DNA from: Salipiger mucosus DSM 16094 | GTDB lineage: Bacteria; Pseudomonadota; Alphaproteobacteria; Rhodobacterales; Rhodobacteraceae | Reading direction: 5' to 3' | Length of the DNA: 64,000 bases | Assembly: GCF_000442255.1 (NCBI RefSeq) | Contig: NZ_KE557273.1 | Span: forward strand, 193,334-257,333 | In this document: piece after piece, positions 1 through 7,696 of the stretch | How positions within the stretch are numbered: position 1 is the stretch's first letter | Layout: each line of letters begins with the position of its first letter | The notes under the pieces: generated by a model | Told to the model about the DNA's origin: nothing | What the model saw: the letters and a program-made list of their open reading frames with translations, nothing else | Database searches by the model: none | Program-made: the position numbers and the translations under genes

Positions 1-136
1 CCACCAGTTGCGGATCGGCCTTGAGCGGCGAGGCGGCCACCATCACCACCTCGACGTCCTCGACCTGGCCGGTTTCGTGCAGCGTGACCTCGACCTTTCG
101 GACAAATGGCGATGGACCGGCCTTCAGCAATTGCAT
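1..136 (-). CDS. Glutathione S-transferase family protein, N-terminal fragment
   Basis: The first 45 codons of a minus-strand gene run off the left edge. The translation opens MQLLKAGPSPFVRKVEVTLH, the typical start of the thioredoxin-fold N-terminal domain of a GST, with the S-P-F-V-R-K segment that follows the first beta strand and holds the catalytic serine or tyrosine region. This family conjugates glutathione to electrophiles or reduces disulfides in the cytoplasm. The ATG at 134-136 is the only reasonable start. The C-terminal all-helical domain lies outside the window, so the subclass cannot be told. Confidence 0.75.
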   Translation of the reverse strand, partial: MQLLKAGPSPFVRKVEVTLHETGQVEDVEVVMVAASPLKADPQLV

Positions 137-210
137 GAACGAGACTCCCGTAATGATCGGCTCATGAGCCTAGCGCAGGGGGGGCGTCAGGGGAACGGGC
201 CGCGCGCCAC

Positions 211-254
211 AAATCTTTCCGAAAAGATTTGCAAATTCCTTGCCCGGGAATTTG
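211..254. terminator. Two tandem AT-rich hairpins downstream of xerC
   Basis: Two perfect 8-bp inverted repeats lie side by side. AAATCTTT (211-218) pairs with AAAGATTT (223-230) over a 4-nt loop, and CAAATTCC (232-239) pairs with GGAATTTG (247-254) over a 7-nt loop. They begin directly after the xerC stop on the minus strand. The AT-rich stems stand out from the GC-rich surroundings. A transcription end or mRNA-stabilising role is inferred; there is no clear U-tract. Confidence 0.45.
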
Positions 255-258
255 GCCC

Positions 259-1194
259 TCAGCCGGCCTTCGGGTGCGTGTCGAGGTAGACCTTCATCAG
301 GTGCACGGTATCGACCGAGGTATAGGCCTGCGTCGTCGAAAGCGAGGCATGGCCCAGCAGCTCCTGGATCGCGCGCAGATCGCCGCCGGCGGAAAGCAGG
401 TGCGTCGCAAAGCTGTGGCGCATGGCATGCGGCGTGGCGGTGGCAGGCAGGCCCAGCTGCATGCGCGCGGTCTCGGTCACCTTCTGGATCAGCCGCGGGT
501 TCAGCGCGCCGCCGCGCTTGCCGCGGAAGATCTGGTCGTCGGCCGCGATCTCGAAGGGGCAGAGCTTCAGGTAGGTCTCGACAGCGCGGCGCGCGATCGG
601 GATCACCGGCACGATCCGCTCCTTCCGGCCCTTGCCGGTGATGCGCAGCGACTCGCCCAGCGGCAGGTCCCGCCCGCGCAGCCCCAGTGCTTCCGAGATC
701 CGCAGCCCGCAGCCGTAGAGCAGCGTCACCACCGCCGCGTCACGGGCGCCGATCCAGCCCTCGCCGGACTGCGTCTCGACCGTGTCGATCATCGCACGCG
801 CGGCGTCCTCGGACAGCGGGCGCGGCAGCTTCTTCTGGAACTTCGGGGCCCGGGCCGAGAGCACGGCCGTGGGCTCGAAGCCCTCGCGCTCGGAAAGCCA
901 GCGGTAGAAGCTCTTCACCGCCGAAAGTTTGCGTGCCATCGACCGGTGCGAGACGCCGTCGGCCCGCAGGTGCGCCATGAAGGCGCGCATGTCCGGCGTG
1001 GTGACCCGCGCCAGCGGCGCGAGGCCCTGCGGCTCGGCGTGATGGGCGGTCAGGAAGGCGATGAAGTCGATCACGTCGGCGCGGTAGGCGGTCAGCGTCG
1101 TCTCGGCCGCGCCGCGCAGCGCCCGGCCGTGGGCGATCCACCCCTCCAGCGCATCGCGCGCGGCCGGAGAGATCTCGAGCGTCACGAGAGCCAC
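259..1194 (-). CDS. xerC: Tyrosine recombinase XerC
   Basis: The 311-aa protein is a site-specific tyrosine recombinase that resolves chromosome dimers at dif with XerD and FtsK. A SAM-like core-binding N-terminal domain (about 15-105) precedes the catalytic domain. The catalytic set is visible: R165 in GCGLRISEAL, K188 in the ITGKGRKER beta hairpin, H256 and R259 in HAMRHSF, H282 in LLGHASLSTTQ, and nucleophile Y291. Length is normal for XerC. The start overlaps the 3' end of the upstream DUF484 gene by 13 bp, so the two are probably co-transcribed. A role as a phage integrase is unlikely given the core context and the XerC-like length. Confidence 0.93.
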   Translation of the reverse strand: MALVTLEISPAARDALEGWIAHGRALRGAAETTLTAYRADVIDFIAFLTAHHAEPQGLAPLARVTTPDMRAFMAHLRADGVSHRSMARKLSAVKSFYRWLSEREGFEPTAVLSARAPKFQKKLPRPLSEDAARAMIDTVETQSGEGWIGARDAAVVTLLYGCGLRISEALGLRGRDLPLGESLRITGKGRKERIVPVIPIARRAVETYLKLCPFEIAADDQIFRGKRGGALNPRLIQKVTETARMQLGLPATATPHAMRHSFATHLLSAGGDLRAIQELLGHASLSTTQAYTSVDTVHLMKVYLDTHPKAG

Positions 1195-1889
1195 CGCCGC
1201 ATGGCGCGCTCGAAGACGCCGGCGAAGAAGCCCAGCAGGTCGGTGCCCTGTTGCGGCGTGAAGAGGTGCGGGTCCTCGGCGCCCAGCACCAGCAGCCCGG
1301 GCAGGCGGCCGGGTCCGAAGTCGAGCAGCAGGCAGGCCTCGGAGCGGATCCAGGGCGCCTTGTCGCCGAAGACGCGCGCGTCGCCCCGGGCCAGCTGGCG
1401 CAGGGTGACCTGCCGGGGCGCCATGCCGCGGGGTTCGGCGATGTAGTCCTCGATGAAACCGGGTTCGGCCACCGAGAGCACGTCGCCCATGCGCCGGATC
1501 GCCGTCTCGCGGTCCTCCTGCGCCGATTCCAGCACCAGCTTGGCCGCGTCCACGCGCAGGATATCGGCCACCTCGCCGCCCAGCCCGTGCAGGAAGGACT
1601 CGAACTCGATCGGGTCGAGCATGCGCAGGATGGCGCGATGGATCTGGTTGGTGCCGGCGAGGTTCTCGTAGGCCGCCGCGATGACGCTGCGGTGCGTGTC
1701 CTCAAGCCGGTCGAGCCGGGCCTCGAGCCGCTCCATCGCGATGCCGCGCAGGTCCACGATGTTGTTGCCCATGGCACGCTCGTTCGCGGCGATCAGCGCC
1801 TGCATGAGGTCGCGGTCGTCGAGAATCAGGTCCGGGCGCGAGATGATCTCCTCGCGCAGGTCGTCGTCGATACGGGGGAGGCTGCTCAT
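1182..1889 (-). CDS. DUF484 family protein
   Basis: This 235-aa protein matches the DUF484 family, whose members have a GAF-like fold and often sit next to xerC. A helical N-terminal part (1-75, with the segment RAMGNNIVDLRGIAMERL) leads to the GAF-like domain, with IHRAILRMLDPIEFESFLHG near its start. The molecular role is unknown. The start chosen is the ATG at 1887-1889 (MSSLPRIDDD), because an upstream in-frame ATG would add 25 residues that look non-coding. The gene overlaps xerC, the same linkage as in many proteobacteria. Confidence 0.85.
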   Translation of the reverse strand: MSSLPRIDDDLREEIISRPDLILDDRDLMQALIAANERAMGNNIVDLRGIAMERLEARLDRLEDTHRSVIAAAYENLAGTNQIHRAILRMLDPIEFESFLHGLGGEVADILRVDAAKLVLESAQEDRETAIRRMGDVLSVAEPGFIEDYIAEPRGMAPRQVTLRQLARGDARVFGDKAPWIRSEACLLLDFGPGRLPGLLVLGAEDPHLFTPQQGTDLLGFFAGVFERAMRRWLS

Positions 1890-2100
1890 GTGTCGCTCGT
1901 TTTTCGTTGCGAGGAGCCTAGCAGCCCCGACGCGTGTTTTCGCCTGTTTTCTCGACTGTGTCACCGCGCTGTGGCCGATCTGTCAAGCAATGGGCACCGG
2001 CGGCGGCCGTGGGCCGCCGGAGGCCGGCGCCGGGTGGTGTTGCACGGCGTTTGGCGGTGTCGCGAAAGCGTGCGACAGTGGAGCAAAGTGGAGGAGAGTC

Positions 2101-2421
2101 ATGCCAAGTATCACAAGTCCCAGCGAGATTCAGACCGTCATCACGACCTTCGAGACCTCGCCCGGCGATTGCGAGGATCTGCTCGATGCGCTGCGCGATG
2201 CCTACGACAGCTTCATCTCGAAGCAACCGGGCTTCGTCGCGGCCGGCCTGCACGTCAACGACGCGCAGACGCGCATCGCCAACTACTCGCAGTGGCGCAG
2301 CCGCGACGATTTCCAGGCCATGCTGCGCAGCGACGAGATGCGCTCGCGCAACCGGCGCTTCAACGAGCTGTGCCGCAGCTTCGAGCCGGTGATGTACGAC
2401 GTGGTCGCGGCCTACGACTGA
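2101..2421 (+). CDS. Antibiotic biosynthesis monooxygenase (ABM) domain protein
   Basis: The 106-aa protein has one ABM/dimeric alpha-beta barrel domain. The core is a beta strand (IQTVITTFETSPG), a helix, then a segment reading QPGFVAAGLHVNDAQTRIAN, followed by YSQWRSRDDF, the typical W-x-S-x-x-x-F pattern. Members range from quinol monooxygenases to proteins with no known substrate. A strong ribosome-binding site (GGAGGAG) lies 4-10 bases before the ATG. The gene stands alone and converges on the regulator at 2480. The substrate cannot be told. Confidence 0.75.
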   Translation: MPSITSPSEIQTVITTFETSPGDCEDLLDALRDAYDSFISKQPGFVAAGLHVNDAQTRIANYSQWRSRDDFQAMLRSDEMRSRNRRFNELCRSFEPVMYDVVAAYD

Positions 2422-2444
2422 CCGGCTTGGCCGGCTTTGAGGCG

Positions 2445-2470
2445 CCGCGCCGCCCGCGAGGGCGGCGCGG
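2445..2470. terminator. Bidirectional hairpin between convergent genes
   Basis: A perfect 11-bp stem, CCGCGCCGCCC (2445-2455) with GGGCGGCGCGG (2460-2470), closes on a GCGA loop. It lies between the ABM gene ending at 2421 and the regulator ending at 2480. No T-run follows on either side. Confidence 0.6.
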
Positions 2471-2479
2471 GCCCGCGTG

Positions 2480-3175
2480 TCAGGCCGCGAGGCTGCCGGG
2501 GTCCGTCAGCGCCGGGCTCAGCGCGAGGCGGTAGCCCTGGCCGCGCACCGTCTCGATGCGCACGAGGTGCGAGACCGCCGAGAGATGGGCGCGCAGGTTG
2601 CACATGTAGACGTCGAAGACGCGCGGCGCCGGTTCGTTCTCGAAGCCGTAGACATGGCTCAGCAGACGCTCGCGCGAGGCCAGCCGCCCGGGCCGCAGGG
2701 CGAGATATTCGAGGATCGCGTAAAGCTTCGGTGACAGCGACAGCGTCACGCCGTCCATGTGCACGCGCCGCGTTGCGAGGTCCACGCAGAGCGGGCCCAG
2801 TTCGACGCGCGGCTGTGCCAGCCCGTGGGCGCGCCGCGCGACCGCCTGCAGCCGGGCCACCGCCTCGTCGTGCGGCGTGTCGGCCGCGATCACGAGGTCG
2901 GCGCCCGCCTCGTACCAGGCGGCGATGCGCACGGGGTCGGCCTTGCGGGCAAAGAGGCAGACGGGCGTGCCGGGCCGCATCTCGCGCAGGTGCGCGGGCG
3001 AGCGGCCCCCCTCGAGCAGTGCGGCGTCGAAGAGCACAAGGTCGTGCGCGCCGATGCGGTGGAATTCCTCCAGGTCCTCGGCATCCTCGCAGGTCGTGAT
3101 CAGGGTCCCGGTGTCGCGCAGCGCGCGCGACAGGCCCATCAGGGCCCAGTTGGTTTCGGCAACGAGATAGCGCAT
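2480..3175 (-). CDS. CtrA/OmpR-type response regulator with degenerate receiver
   Basis: The 231-aa protein has an N-terminal receiver-like domain (1-115) and a C-terminal winged helix (about 125-220). The winged-helix sequence, with SLSPKLYAILEYLAL, VFDVYMCNLRAHL and ETVRGQGYRL, resembles CtrA-type DNA-binding domains. The putative phosphoacceptor D50 is present in LVLFDAALLEGG. However, the acidic pair after the first strand reads E-T-N in place of E-D-D, and the conserved Lys of the fifth strand is replaced by Ala (VIAADTP). Phosphorylation may therefore be absent or unusual. The start is the ATG at 3173-3175, preceded by AGGGGAG on the minus strand. No histidine kinase is nearby. Confidence 0.8.
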   Translation of the reverse strand: MRYLVAETNWALMGLSRALRDTGTLITTCEDAEDLEEFHRIGAHDLVLFDAALLEGGRSPAHLREMRPGTPVCLFARKADPVRIAAWYEAGADLVIAADTPHDEAVARLQAVARRAHGLAQPRVELGPLCVDLATRRVHMDGVTLSLSPKLYAILEYLALRPGRLASRERLLSHVYGFENEPAPRVFDVYMCNLRAHLSAVSHLVRIETVRGQGYRLALSPALTDPGSLAA

Positions 3176-3434
3176 GGTCCGCTCCCCTTCCTTGCAGTCA
3201 TGAGATGCACGGGGGAAGCCGTCCGTGGCAGTCGCCTCCCTCGCGAAACCCTTCGGCACCTTCTGGTCCGTGCGGGTCGTGACGCTGTGGCGTTCTGCCG
3301 TTTGAGACTGGATTAACCTCGGATTGCGTCCGAAATGTGATGAAAACCGGGCCGACGGCGTATGATTTGCATCAAGGCGCTATGCCTCCGGATAGGCCAG
3401 TCTGCGGATGACGAGGAGAGAAAGGAGACCGGCC

Positions 3435-3842
3435 ATGTACAAGCACATCCTTGTACCCATCGCCTTCGATAACGACGAGAAAGCAGAGGCTGCGCTGGCC
3501 GTGGCGCGGCAGTTCGCGACCGAGGGAACGAACACCACGCTGCTGCACGTCATGGAGCACGTCCCGGGCTACGCCCTCAGCTACATGCCGCCGGATTTCC
3601 GCGCCGAGCAGCGCAAGGCCGTTCAGGCCGAGCTCGACGCGATGGCGCAGAAGATGGAGCATGCCAGGGCCCTCGTGGTCGAGGGCCATTCCGGCCGCAC
3701 GATCCTCGACTGGGCAGACGAGAACGACGTCGACCTGATCGTCATCGCCTCGCACCGGCCGGGCATGGGCGACCTGCTCATGGGCTCGACCGCCACGCAG
3801 GTGGTGCGCCATGCGAAATGCGCGGTGCACGTGCTGCGCTGA
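3435..3842 (+). CDS. Universal stress protein (UspA family)
   Basis: The 135-aa protein has the single-domain USP fold: opening strand YKHILVPIAFD, central VDLIVIASHRPG and the C-terminal G-x-x-x-x-x-x-G-S-T segment (GMGDLLMGSTA) followed by VVRHAKCAVHVLR. The glycine pattern suggests ATP binding. Such proteins act in stress survival in the cytoplasm. The ATG at 3435 follows AAAGGAGA at a good distance; an upstream GTG or ATG would add nine basic residues. The hemerythrin-like gene follows 46 bp downstream, possibly in one unit responding to redox or oxygen stress. Confidence 0.88.
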   Translation: MYKHILVPIAFDNDEKAEAALAVARQFATEGTNTTLLHVMEHVPGYALSYMPPDFRAEQRKAVQAELDAMAQKMEHARALVVEGHSGRTILDWADENDVDLIVIASHRPGMGDLLMGSTATQVVRHAKCAVHVLR

Positions 3843-3888
3843 TTGACCTTTCGCCGCGCCGGGACAATTAAACCCGGCGGAGGTGACG

Positions 3889-4437
3889 ATGGACGATCTC
3901 GATCTGAAGACGCGCAGCGGCCTGCCCGAGGCGCTGCGCGTGCTCTTGCAGGACTATCCGCGCGAGGCATGGGAGGCCGATCCCGGCTTTTCCGGGCTCG
4001 TGCAGTTCTGGCTGGAACGCCACATGATGTTCCGCCGGCTGACGGAGGCGATGCAGACGGACGCGGAGGCCGAGATGGATGGCCGTCTCGACCGCGAGGC
4101 GATGGCGCCGCGGCTGGCGCGCATGGGCAACATGCTGATCGAGCAGCTGCACGGGCATCACCAGATCGAGGACCACCATTACTTCCCGGTGCTGTCAGGG
4201 CTCGACCAGCGGCTGACGCGCGGCTTCGAGATCCTCGACCGCGACCATCACGCCATGGACGGGCTGCTCGACCGTTTCGCGCGCTCGGCCAACGGCGTGC
4301 TGCAGGGACAGACCGAGACCGGCCCCTTCCGCGATGAGTTGCTGTCCTTCTCGGGAATGCTTGAGCGGCACCTGCACGACGAGGAGGACCTCATCGTGCC
4401 CGTGATCCTCAGGCACGGCGCAGGCGGGCTGGGCTGA
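3889..4437 (+). CDS. Hemerythrin-like (HHE) domain protein
   Basis: The 182-aa protein is a four-helix-bundle hemerythrin-like protein expected to bind a di-iron centre. Probable ligands are H48 (in ERHMMFRR), H93 and E97 (GHHQIEDHHYFPVL), and the later sets DRDHHAMDGLLDRF and LERHLHDEEDLIVPVIL. Members bind oxygen, NO or help repair Fe-S clusters. The start at 3889 is chosen because GGCGGAGG lies 6-7 bases before it; the GTG at 3883 falls inside that site. The stop and the stop of the convergent lipoprotein gene share the palindrome TGAGGCCTCA. Confidence 0.82.
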   Translation: MDDLDLKTRSGLPEALRVLLQDYPREAWEADPGFSGLVQFWLERHMMFRRLTEAMQTDAEAEMDGRLDREAMAPRLARMGNMLIEQLHGHHQIEDHHYFPVLSGLDQRLTRGFEILDRDHHAMDGLLDRFARSANGVLQGQTETGPFRDELLSFSGMLERHLHDEEDLIVPVILRHGAGGLG

Positions 4438-4441
4438 GGCC

Positions 4442-5023
4442 TCAGCCGTCCGCGCCGCGCAGTCGCGCGCGCTTGCGGGCAAAGACCTCCTGCCGGGGAA
4501 GCCAGGGATAGGCGTCGTCTTCGTGCACGGAGCCCCACCACAGGATGCCGCCGTCGCGCCAGGGGTCCAGCACGATGCCCTCCCACATGCTCTCGCCGCG
4601 GCGCGAGACGATGACCGTGCTGTGCTCGATCCGCAGCGCGTTTTCCGAGTTGGCGATGGCGCGGTGCAGCTCCAGCGTCTCGAACCCTTCCTGCCGCAGC
4701 CGCGCCTCCATGTCGTCGGCCCACTGGTAGCACAGGCCGCGCGGCTTCAGCCCACGGTTCACCTTCATGTTGTGGATGATCGGCGGGTCCTCGACGTCGT
4801 ATTGCACGGCAAGGCGGCGGGGATAGGTGATCGCGATGCGGGCCGCGCGGGCGGCCTCCTCCGGGGCCACGTCGACGCCCAATGCGCGGATCTCGCTTGC
4901 GAGCGCGCTGATCTCGGCCTCGCTCGGCGGCGGAAGCTCGTCGGGCGGCGGGGTAGCGCAGGCAGCCAGCAGGGCCAGCGCGATCACGGGCAGCAGTCGG
5001 GCGAGATGGCGAAGCGTCGTCAC
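4442..5023 (-). CDS. Lipoprotein with possible Cys-His-Asp catalytic triad
   Basis: I do not recognise a named family for this 193-aa protein. It has a lipoprotein signal peptide with lipobox LLAAC (lipid Cys22), then a Pro-rich linker. The mature part holds RGLCYQWADD (Cys98), RIEHSTVIV (His134) and VLDPWRDGG (Asp153). Cys, His and Asp in this order, each at the start of a hydrophobic segment, is the arrangement seen in transglutaminase-like and NlpC/P60-like hydrolases. That assignment is inference. The protein should be anchored to the inner or outer membrane on the periplasmic side. It lies 4 bp from the convergent hemerythrin gene. Confidence 0.7.
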   Translation of the reverse strand: MTTLRHLARLLPVIALALLAACATPPPDELPPPSEAEISALASEIRALGVDVAPEEAARAARIAITYPRRLAVQYDVEDPPIIHNMKVNRGLKPRGLCYQWADDMEARLRQEGFETLELHRAIANSENALRIEHSTVIVSRRGESMWEGIVLDPWRDGGILWWGSVHEDDAYPWLPRQEVFARKRARLRGADG

Positions 5024-5121
5024 GGGCGGAAGTCTCTGTGCGGGCGGGTTTTCCTGCCGTTACCCCAGGCGCGTCACGCTGTCGACAGGATCCGGTCCGC
5101 CCACGCCAACGTGATGCCGAA

Positions 5122-5146
5122 CCCCGGGCCCTTGCGGGGCCCGGGG
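5122..5146. terminator. Hairpin terminator after CoA-transferase operon
   Basis: A perfect 10-bp stem, CCCCGGGCCC (5122-5131) with GGGCCCGGGG (5137-5146), lies 8 bp past the stop of the CoA-transferase gene on the minus strand. CATTTTA follows on the plus side only, so the U-tract suits the plus strand better. The position suits termination of the minus operon. Confidence 0.5.
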
Positions 5147-5153
5147 CATTTTA

Positions 5154-6362
5154 TCAGGCGGTCTGCGGCGAGCCGGCGCCCAGCACGCCCTGCGCGATCA
5201 GAGCCTCGATCTCGGCCTCGTCGTAGCCCGCGGCGCGCAGCACGTCGCGACCGTTGCCGCCCAGCTCGGGCGCCGGGTGCCGCAGCGCGAGCGGCGTTTC
5301 CGAGAACTTGATCGGGAAGCCGGTCATGCGGACCTCGCCGTGATGCGGCGTCTGCTCGGTCAGGACCATCTCCTGGTCCGCGACCTGCGGATCGGCGAGC
5401 GCCTCGGTCAGGCTCTGCACCCGCCCCGAGGGCACGCCCGCCTTGTTGAGCCGCGCGATCCACTCGTCCTGCGTGCCGTGGGCCAGCGCCTCGTTGATCA
5501 GCGCGTTCAGCTCCGCGCGGTGCTGCAGCCGCACCGCGTTGCTCTCGAAGCGTGGATCGGAGAGCAGCTGCTCGAGCCCCAGCTCGCGCAGGAACTTCCG
5601 GACGATGACCTCCGTCGAGGGCGCAACGGCGATGTCGCCGTCCGAGGCCCGGAACAGCCCGTAGGGCGAGGCGATGGGGTGGTTGTTGCCCGAGGGCACC
5701 GGGTCCTCGCCCGTCGCCAGCGCGTTGGACGACAGGTAGGCCAGCATCGACATCATCGACATCATCATCGAGGCCTCGACCCGCTGCGCCGGCCCGCCGT
5801 TCTCGCGTCCCCGCAGCGCCGCCACGGCCCCCAGCGCGGCATAGAGCCCGGCCACGAGGTCGGTGATCGGCGGAGCGGAGCGGAGCGGCCCGGTTTCGGA
5901 CGTGCCGTTGGTGGCCATGAAGCCCGACATCGCCTGCGCGATGAAGTCGAAGGCCGGGCGGTCGGCATAGGGCCCGGTGCTGCCGTAGCCGTTCACGCTG
6001 ACGACGATGAGCTTGGGATTGATCTCCTTCAGCCGAGCCTCGGTCAGGCCCATCTCGCCCAGCACGCCGGGGCGGAAGTTCTCGGTCAGGATGTCGGCGT
6101 CGGCCAGCAGCCGCTCGAGCACCTGCACGCCCTCGGCGCTGCGCAGGTTCAACTCGACCGACTTCTTGTTGCGATTGAAGCCGGCGAAATACCACGACAG
6201 GCCGCGCCGGATTTCGCCCTGCTTGCGGACATGGTCGCCGCCGGGCGCCTCGATCTTGATCACGTCGGCACCGAGATCGGCGAGGATCATCGAGCAGAAG
6301 GGGCCGGACAGGATGCGCGTCAGGTCGATGACCCGGACGCCGGAGAGGGGAAGTGCACTCAT
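5154..6362 (-). CDS. Family III (CaiB/BaiF) CoA-transferase
   Basis: The 402-aa protein is a full-length family III CoA-transferase, moving CoA between carboxylic acids. It opens with the diagnostic LSGVRVIDLTRILSGPFCSM and LADLGADVIKIE. The catalytic Asp168 lies in PITDLVAGLYAALGAV, and GNNHP (about 225) matches the glycine-rich loop region. The Met cluster at about 195-205 (MMMSMMSML) is unusual but does not disrupt the fold. The start codon overlaps the stop of the HMG-CoA-lyase-like gene (ATGA), so the two are translationally coupled. With a lyase partner and a divergent Tct transporter, the likely role is activation of an imported branched dicarboxylate using succinyl-CoA or a similar donor. 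The substrate is inferred. Confidence 0.88.
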   Translation of the reverse strand: MSALPLSGVRVIDLTRILSGPFCSMILADLGADVIKIEAPGGDHVRKQGEIRRGLSWYFAGFNRNKKSVELNLRSAEGVQVLERLLADADILTENFRPGVLGEMGLTEARLKEINPKLIVVSVNGYGSTGPYADRPAFDFIAQAMSGFMATNGTSETGPLRSAPPITDLVAGLYAALGAVAALRGRENGGPAQRVEASMMMSMMSMLAYLSSNALATGEDPVPSGNNHPIASPYGLFRASDGDIAVAPSTEVIVRKFLRELGLEQLLSDPRFESNAVRLQHRAELNALINEALAHGTQDEWIARLNKAGVPSGRVQSLTEALADPQVADQEMVLTEQTPHHGEVRMTGFPIKFSETPLALRHPAPELGGNGRDVLRAAGYDEAEIEALIAQGVLGAGSPQTA

Positions 6363-7315
6363 CCTGCGGCCGTCACGGTCAGTTCGGGGTCGTGACGCTT
6401 GAGGCGCGGGCCGGACTTCAGCACCTGCCCCGGAAGCGTGGTGCCAAGAGTTTCCTGCGTCAGGGCGGCAGCGGCGATCAGCTTGTCGAGGTCGACGCCC
6501 GTCGCGTAGCCGCTTTCCTGCAGCAGGTAGACCAGGTCCTCGGTGCAGATGTTGCCGGTGGCACCGGCCGCGAAGGGGCAACCGCCCAGCCCGCCGACCG
6601 AGGCATCGTAATGGGTCACGCCCTCGGACAGGCCGGTCTGCACGCAGGCAAGGCCCACGCCGCGGGTGTTGTGGAAGTGGAGGTGAATTTCCAGCCCCGG
6701 CGCCGCCTCGCGGATGGCGCGGATCGCGGCGCGCACGGTCAGCGGCGTGGCCATGCCGGTCGTGTCGCCCAGCCCGACGCTGGTCGCGCCCAGCTCCTGG
6801 TAGCGGCGGGCGATGCGGGCCACCTGCTCGGGCGGCACCTCGCCCTCGAAGGGGCAGCCGAAGGCGGTGGCGATACCGCCCTCGATCGCGATTCCGGCGT
6901 CGAAGAGCACCGCGAAGGTCGCTTCCATCTCGCCAAGCGACTGCTCGATGGGCCGGTTCACGTTCTTGAGGTTGTGCGTCTCCGAGGCCGAGACGACGGT
7001 GTGCACCGAGTCGACCTGCGCCGTCGCGGCGCGCTCTGCGCCGCGCCGGTTGGCGATCAGCGCCGAGATATGCGCGCCCTCGGGACGGTCGATGCCGGCC
7101 AGCACTTCCTCGGCGTCGGCCAGCTGCGGCACGGCTCGCGGGCTGACGAAGGAGGTGACCTGCATGTGCCGCAGCCCGCTCGCGAAGAGCGCGTTCACGA
7201 TCTCGATCTTCTTCGCCGTCGGAATGAAGGGCTTCACGTTCTGGAAGCCGTCGCGGGGGCCGACTTCGCAAACGGTGATTCGTGCCCCCTCGGGCACGGG
7301 CGACTGGCTGGGCAT
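6359..7315 (-). CDS. Hydroxymethylglutaryl-CoA lyase family enzyme
   Basis: The 318-aa protein is a TIM-barrel acyl-CoA lyase. It has the opening EVGPRDGFQN (catalytic Arg and metal-binding Asp), FVSPRAVPQLADAEEV, the HFHNTRG metal site, and the family signature SVGGLGGCPFAAGATGN with the mobile-loop Cys. HMG-CoA lyase gives acetyl-CoA plus acetoacetate; relatives cleave citramalyl-CoA or similar compounds. It is first in a two-gene minus operon with the CoA-transferase. Family membership is firm. The exact substrate is not, because no other leucine-degradation genes are present here. Confidence 0.85.
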   Translation of the reverse strand: MPSQSPVPEGARITVCEVGPRDGFQNVKPFIPTAKKIEIVNALFASGLRHMQVTSFVSPRAVPQLADAEEVLAGIDRPEGAHISALIANRRGAERAATAQVDSVHTVVSASETHNLKNVNRPIEQSLGEMEATFAVLFDAGIAIEGGIATAFGCPFEGEVPPEQVARIARRYQELGATSVGLGDTTGMATPLTVRAAIRAIREAAPGLEIHLHFHNTRGVGLACVQTGLSEGVTHYDASVGGLGGCPFAAGATGNICTEDLVYLLQESGYATGVDLDKLIAAAALTQETLGTTLPGQVLKSGPRLKRHDPELTVTAAG

Positions 7316-7554
7316 TTGATCCGTCCTTGATGGGCGACCGGCGAGGGCCGCGCGGCGCGCGGGCCCGCCGATCGAGACAATGTCGGGCTATACTTGGCAA
7401 GGTCCGCCCCGGTTCGGCAAGAGAGCCCGCCGCCCGCGCATTCGCTGCCGCTGCCAAGGCGCAGCGGGGCTTGACAGGGAAGCGCCGCGAGCGCCCCATG
7501 CGTGATGCCCTTGATGAAAAGGGAAAATTCCGCAGAAGCCGTGCCGAAAAGGCG

Positions 7555-7571
7555 TTTCTGCATCGCAGAAA
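7555..7571. promoter_or_regulatory. Probable LysR-type operator
   Basis: TTTCTGC and GCAGAAA form a perfect inverted repeat around a 3-nt centre. The core fits the T-N11-A dyad that LysR-type regulators bind. A single GCAGAA half-site lies upstream near 7532. A LysR gene closes the same cluster. Confidence 0.55.
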
Positions 7572-7592
7572 TAGACGTCTTCAAATTGAAAT

Positions 7593-7598
7593 TTGACA
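7593..7598 (+). promoter_or_regulatory. Candidate -35 box upstream of tctC
   Basis: TTGACA matches the sigma-70 -35 consensus exactly in an AT-rich patch, about 100 bp before tctC. The hexamer 17 bp further on (TCGCAT) is a poor -10, so activation by a regulator at the adjacent dyad is plausible. Confidence 0.35.
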
Positions 7599-7696
7599 TA
7601 TCGAAAAGAGATGTCTCGCATTCGCAGGGGCGGGCCGAACTTGCAATCGCATCGGAGTTATCCTTTTCTCCCCCTACGTTTAGGGAGGACGCATCA

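Larger units (their letters stand above)
7316..7696. other. Divergent control region, lyase gene and tctC
   Basis: This 381-bp gap separates the minus-strand catabolic genes from the plus-strand transporter. The half near tctC is unusually AT-rich. It holds a perfect dyad at 7555-7571, the palindrome TTCAAATTGAA at 7580-7590, and a TTGACA box at 7593-7598. I see no gene in it. Confidence 0.6.

Noticed and set aside
259..1194. The tyrosine recombinase as a phage or island integrase
   Set aside because: Length, catalytic layout and linkage to DUF484 fit chromosomal XerC, and no mobile genes adjoin it.
3883..3891. GTG at 3883 as the start of the hemerythrin-like gene
   Set aside because: It overlaps the ribosome-binding site; the ATG at 3889 has proper spacing.
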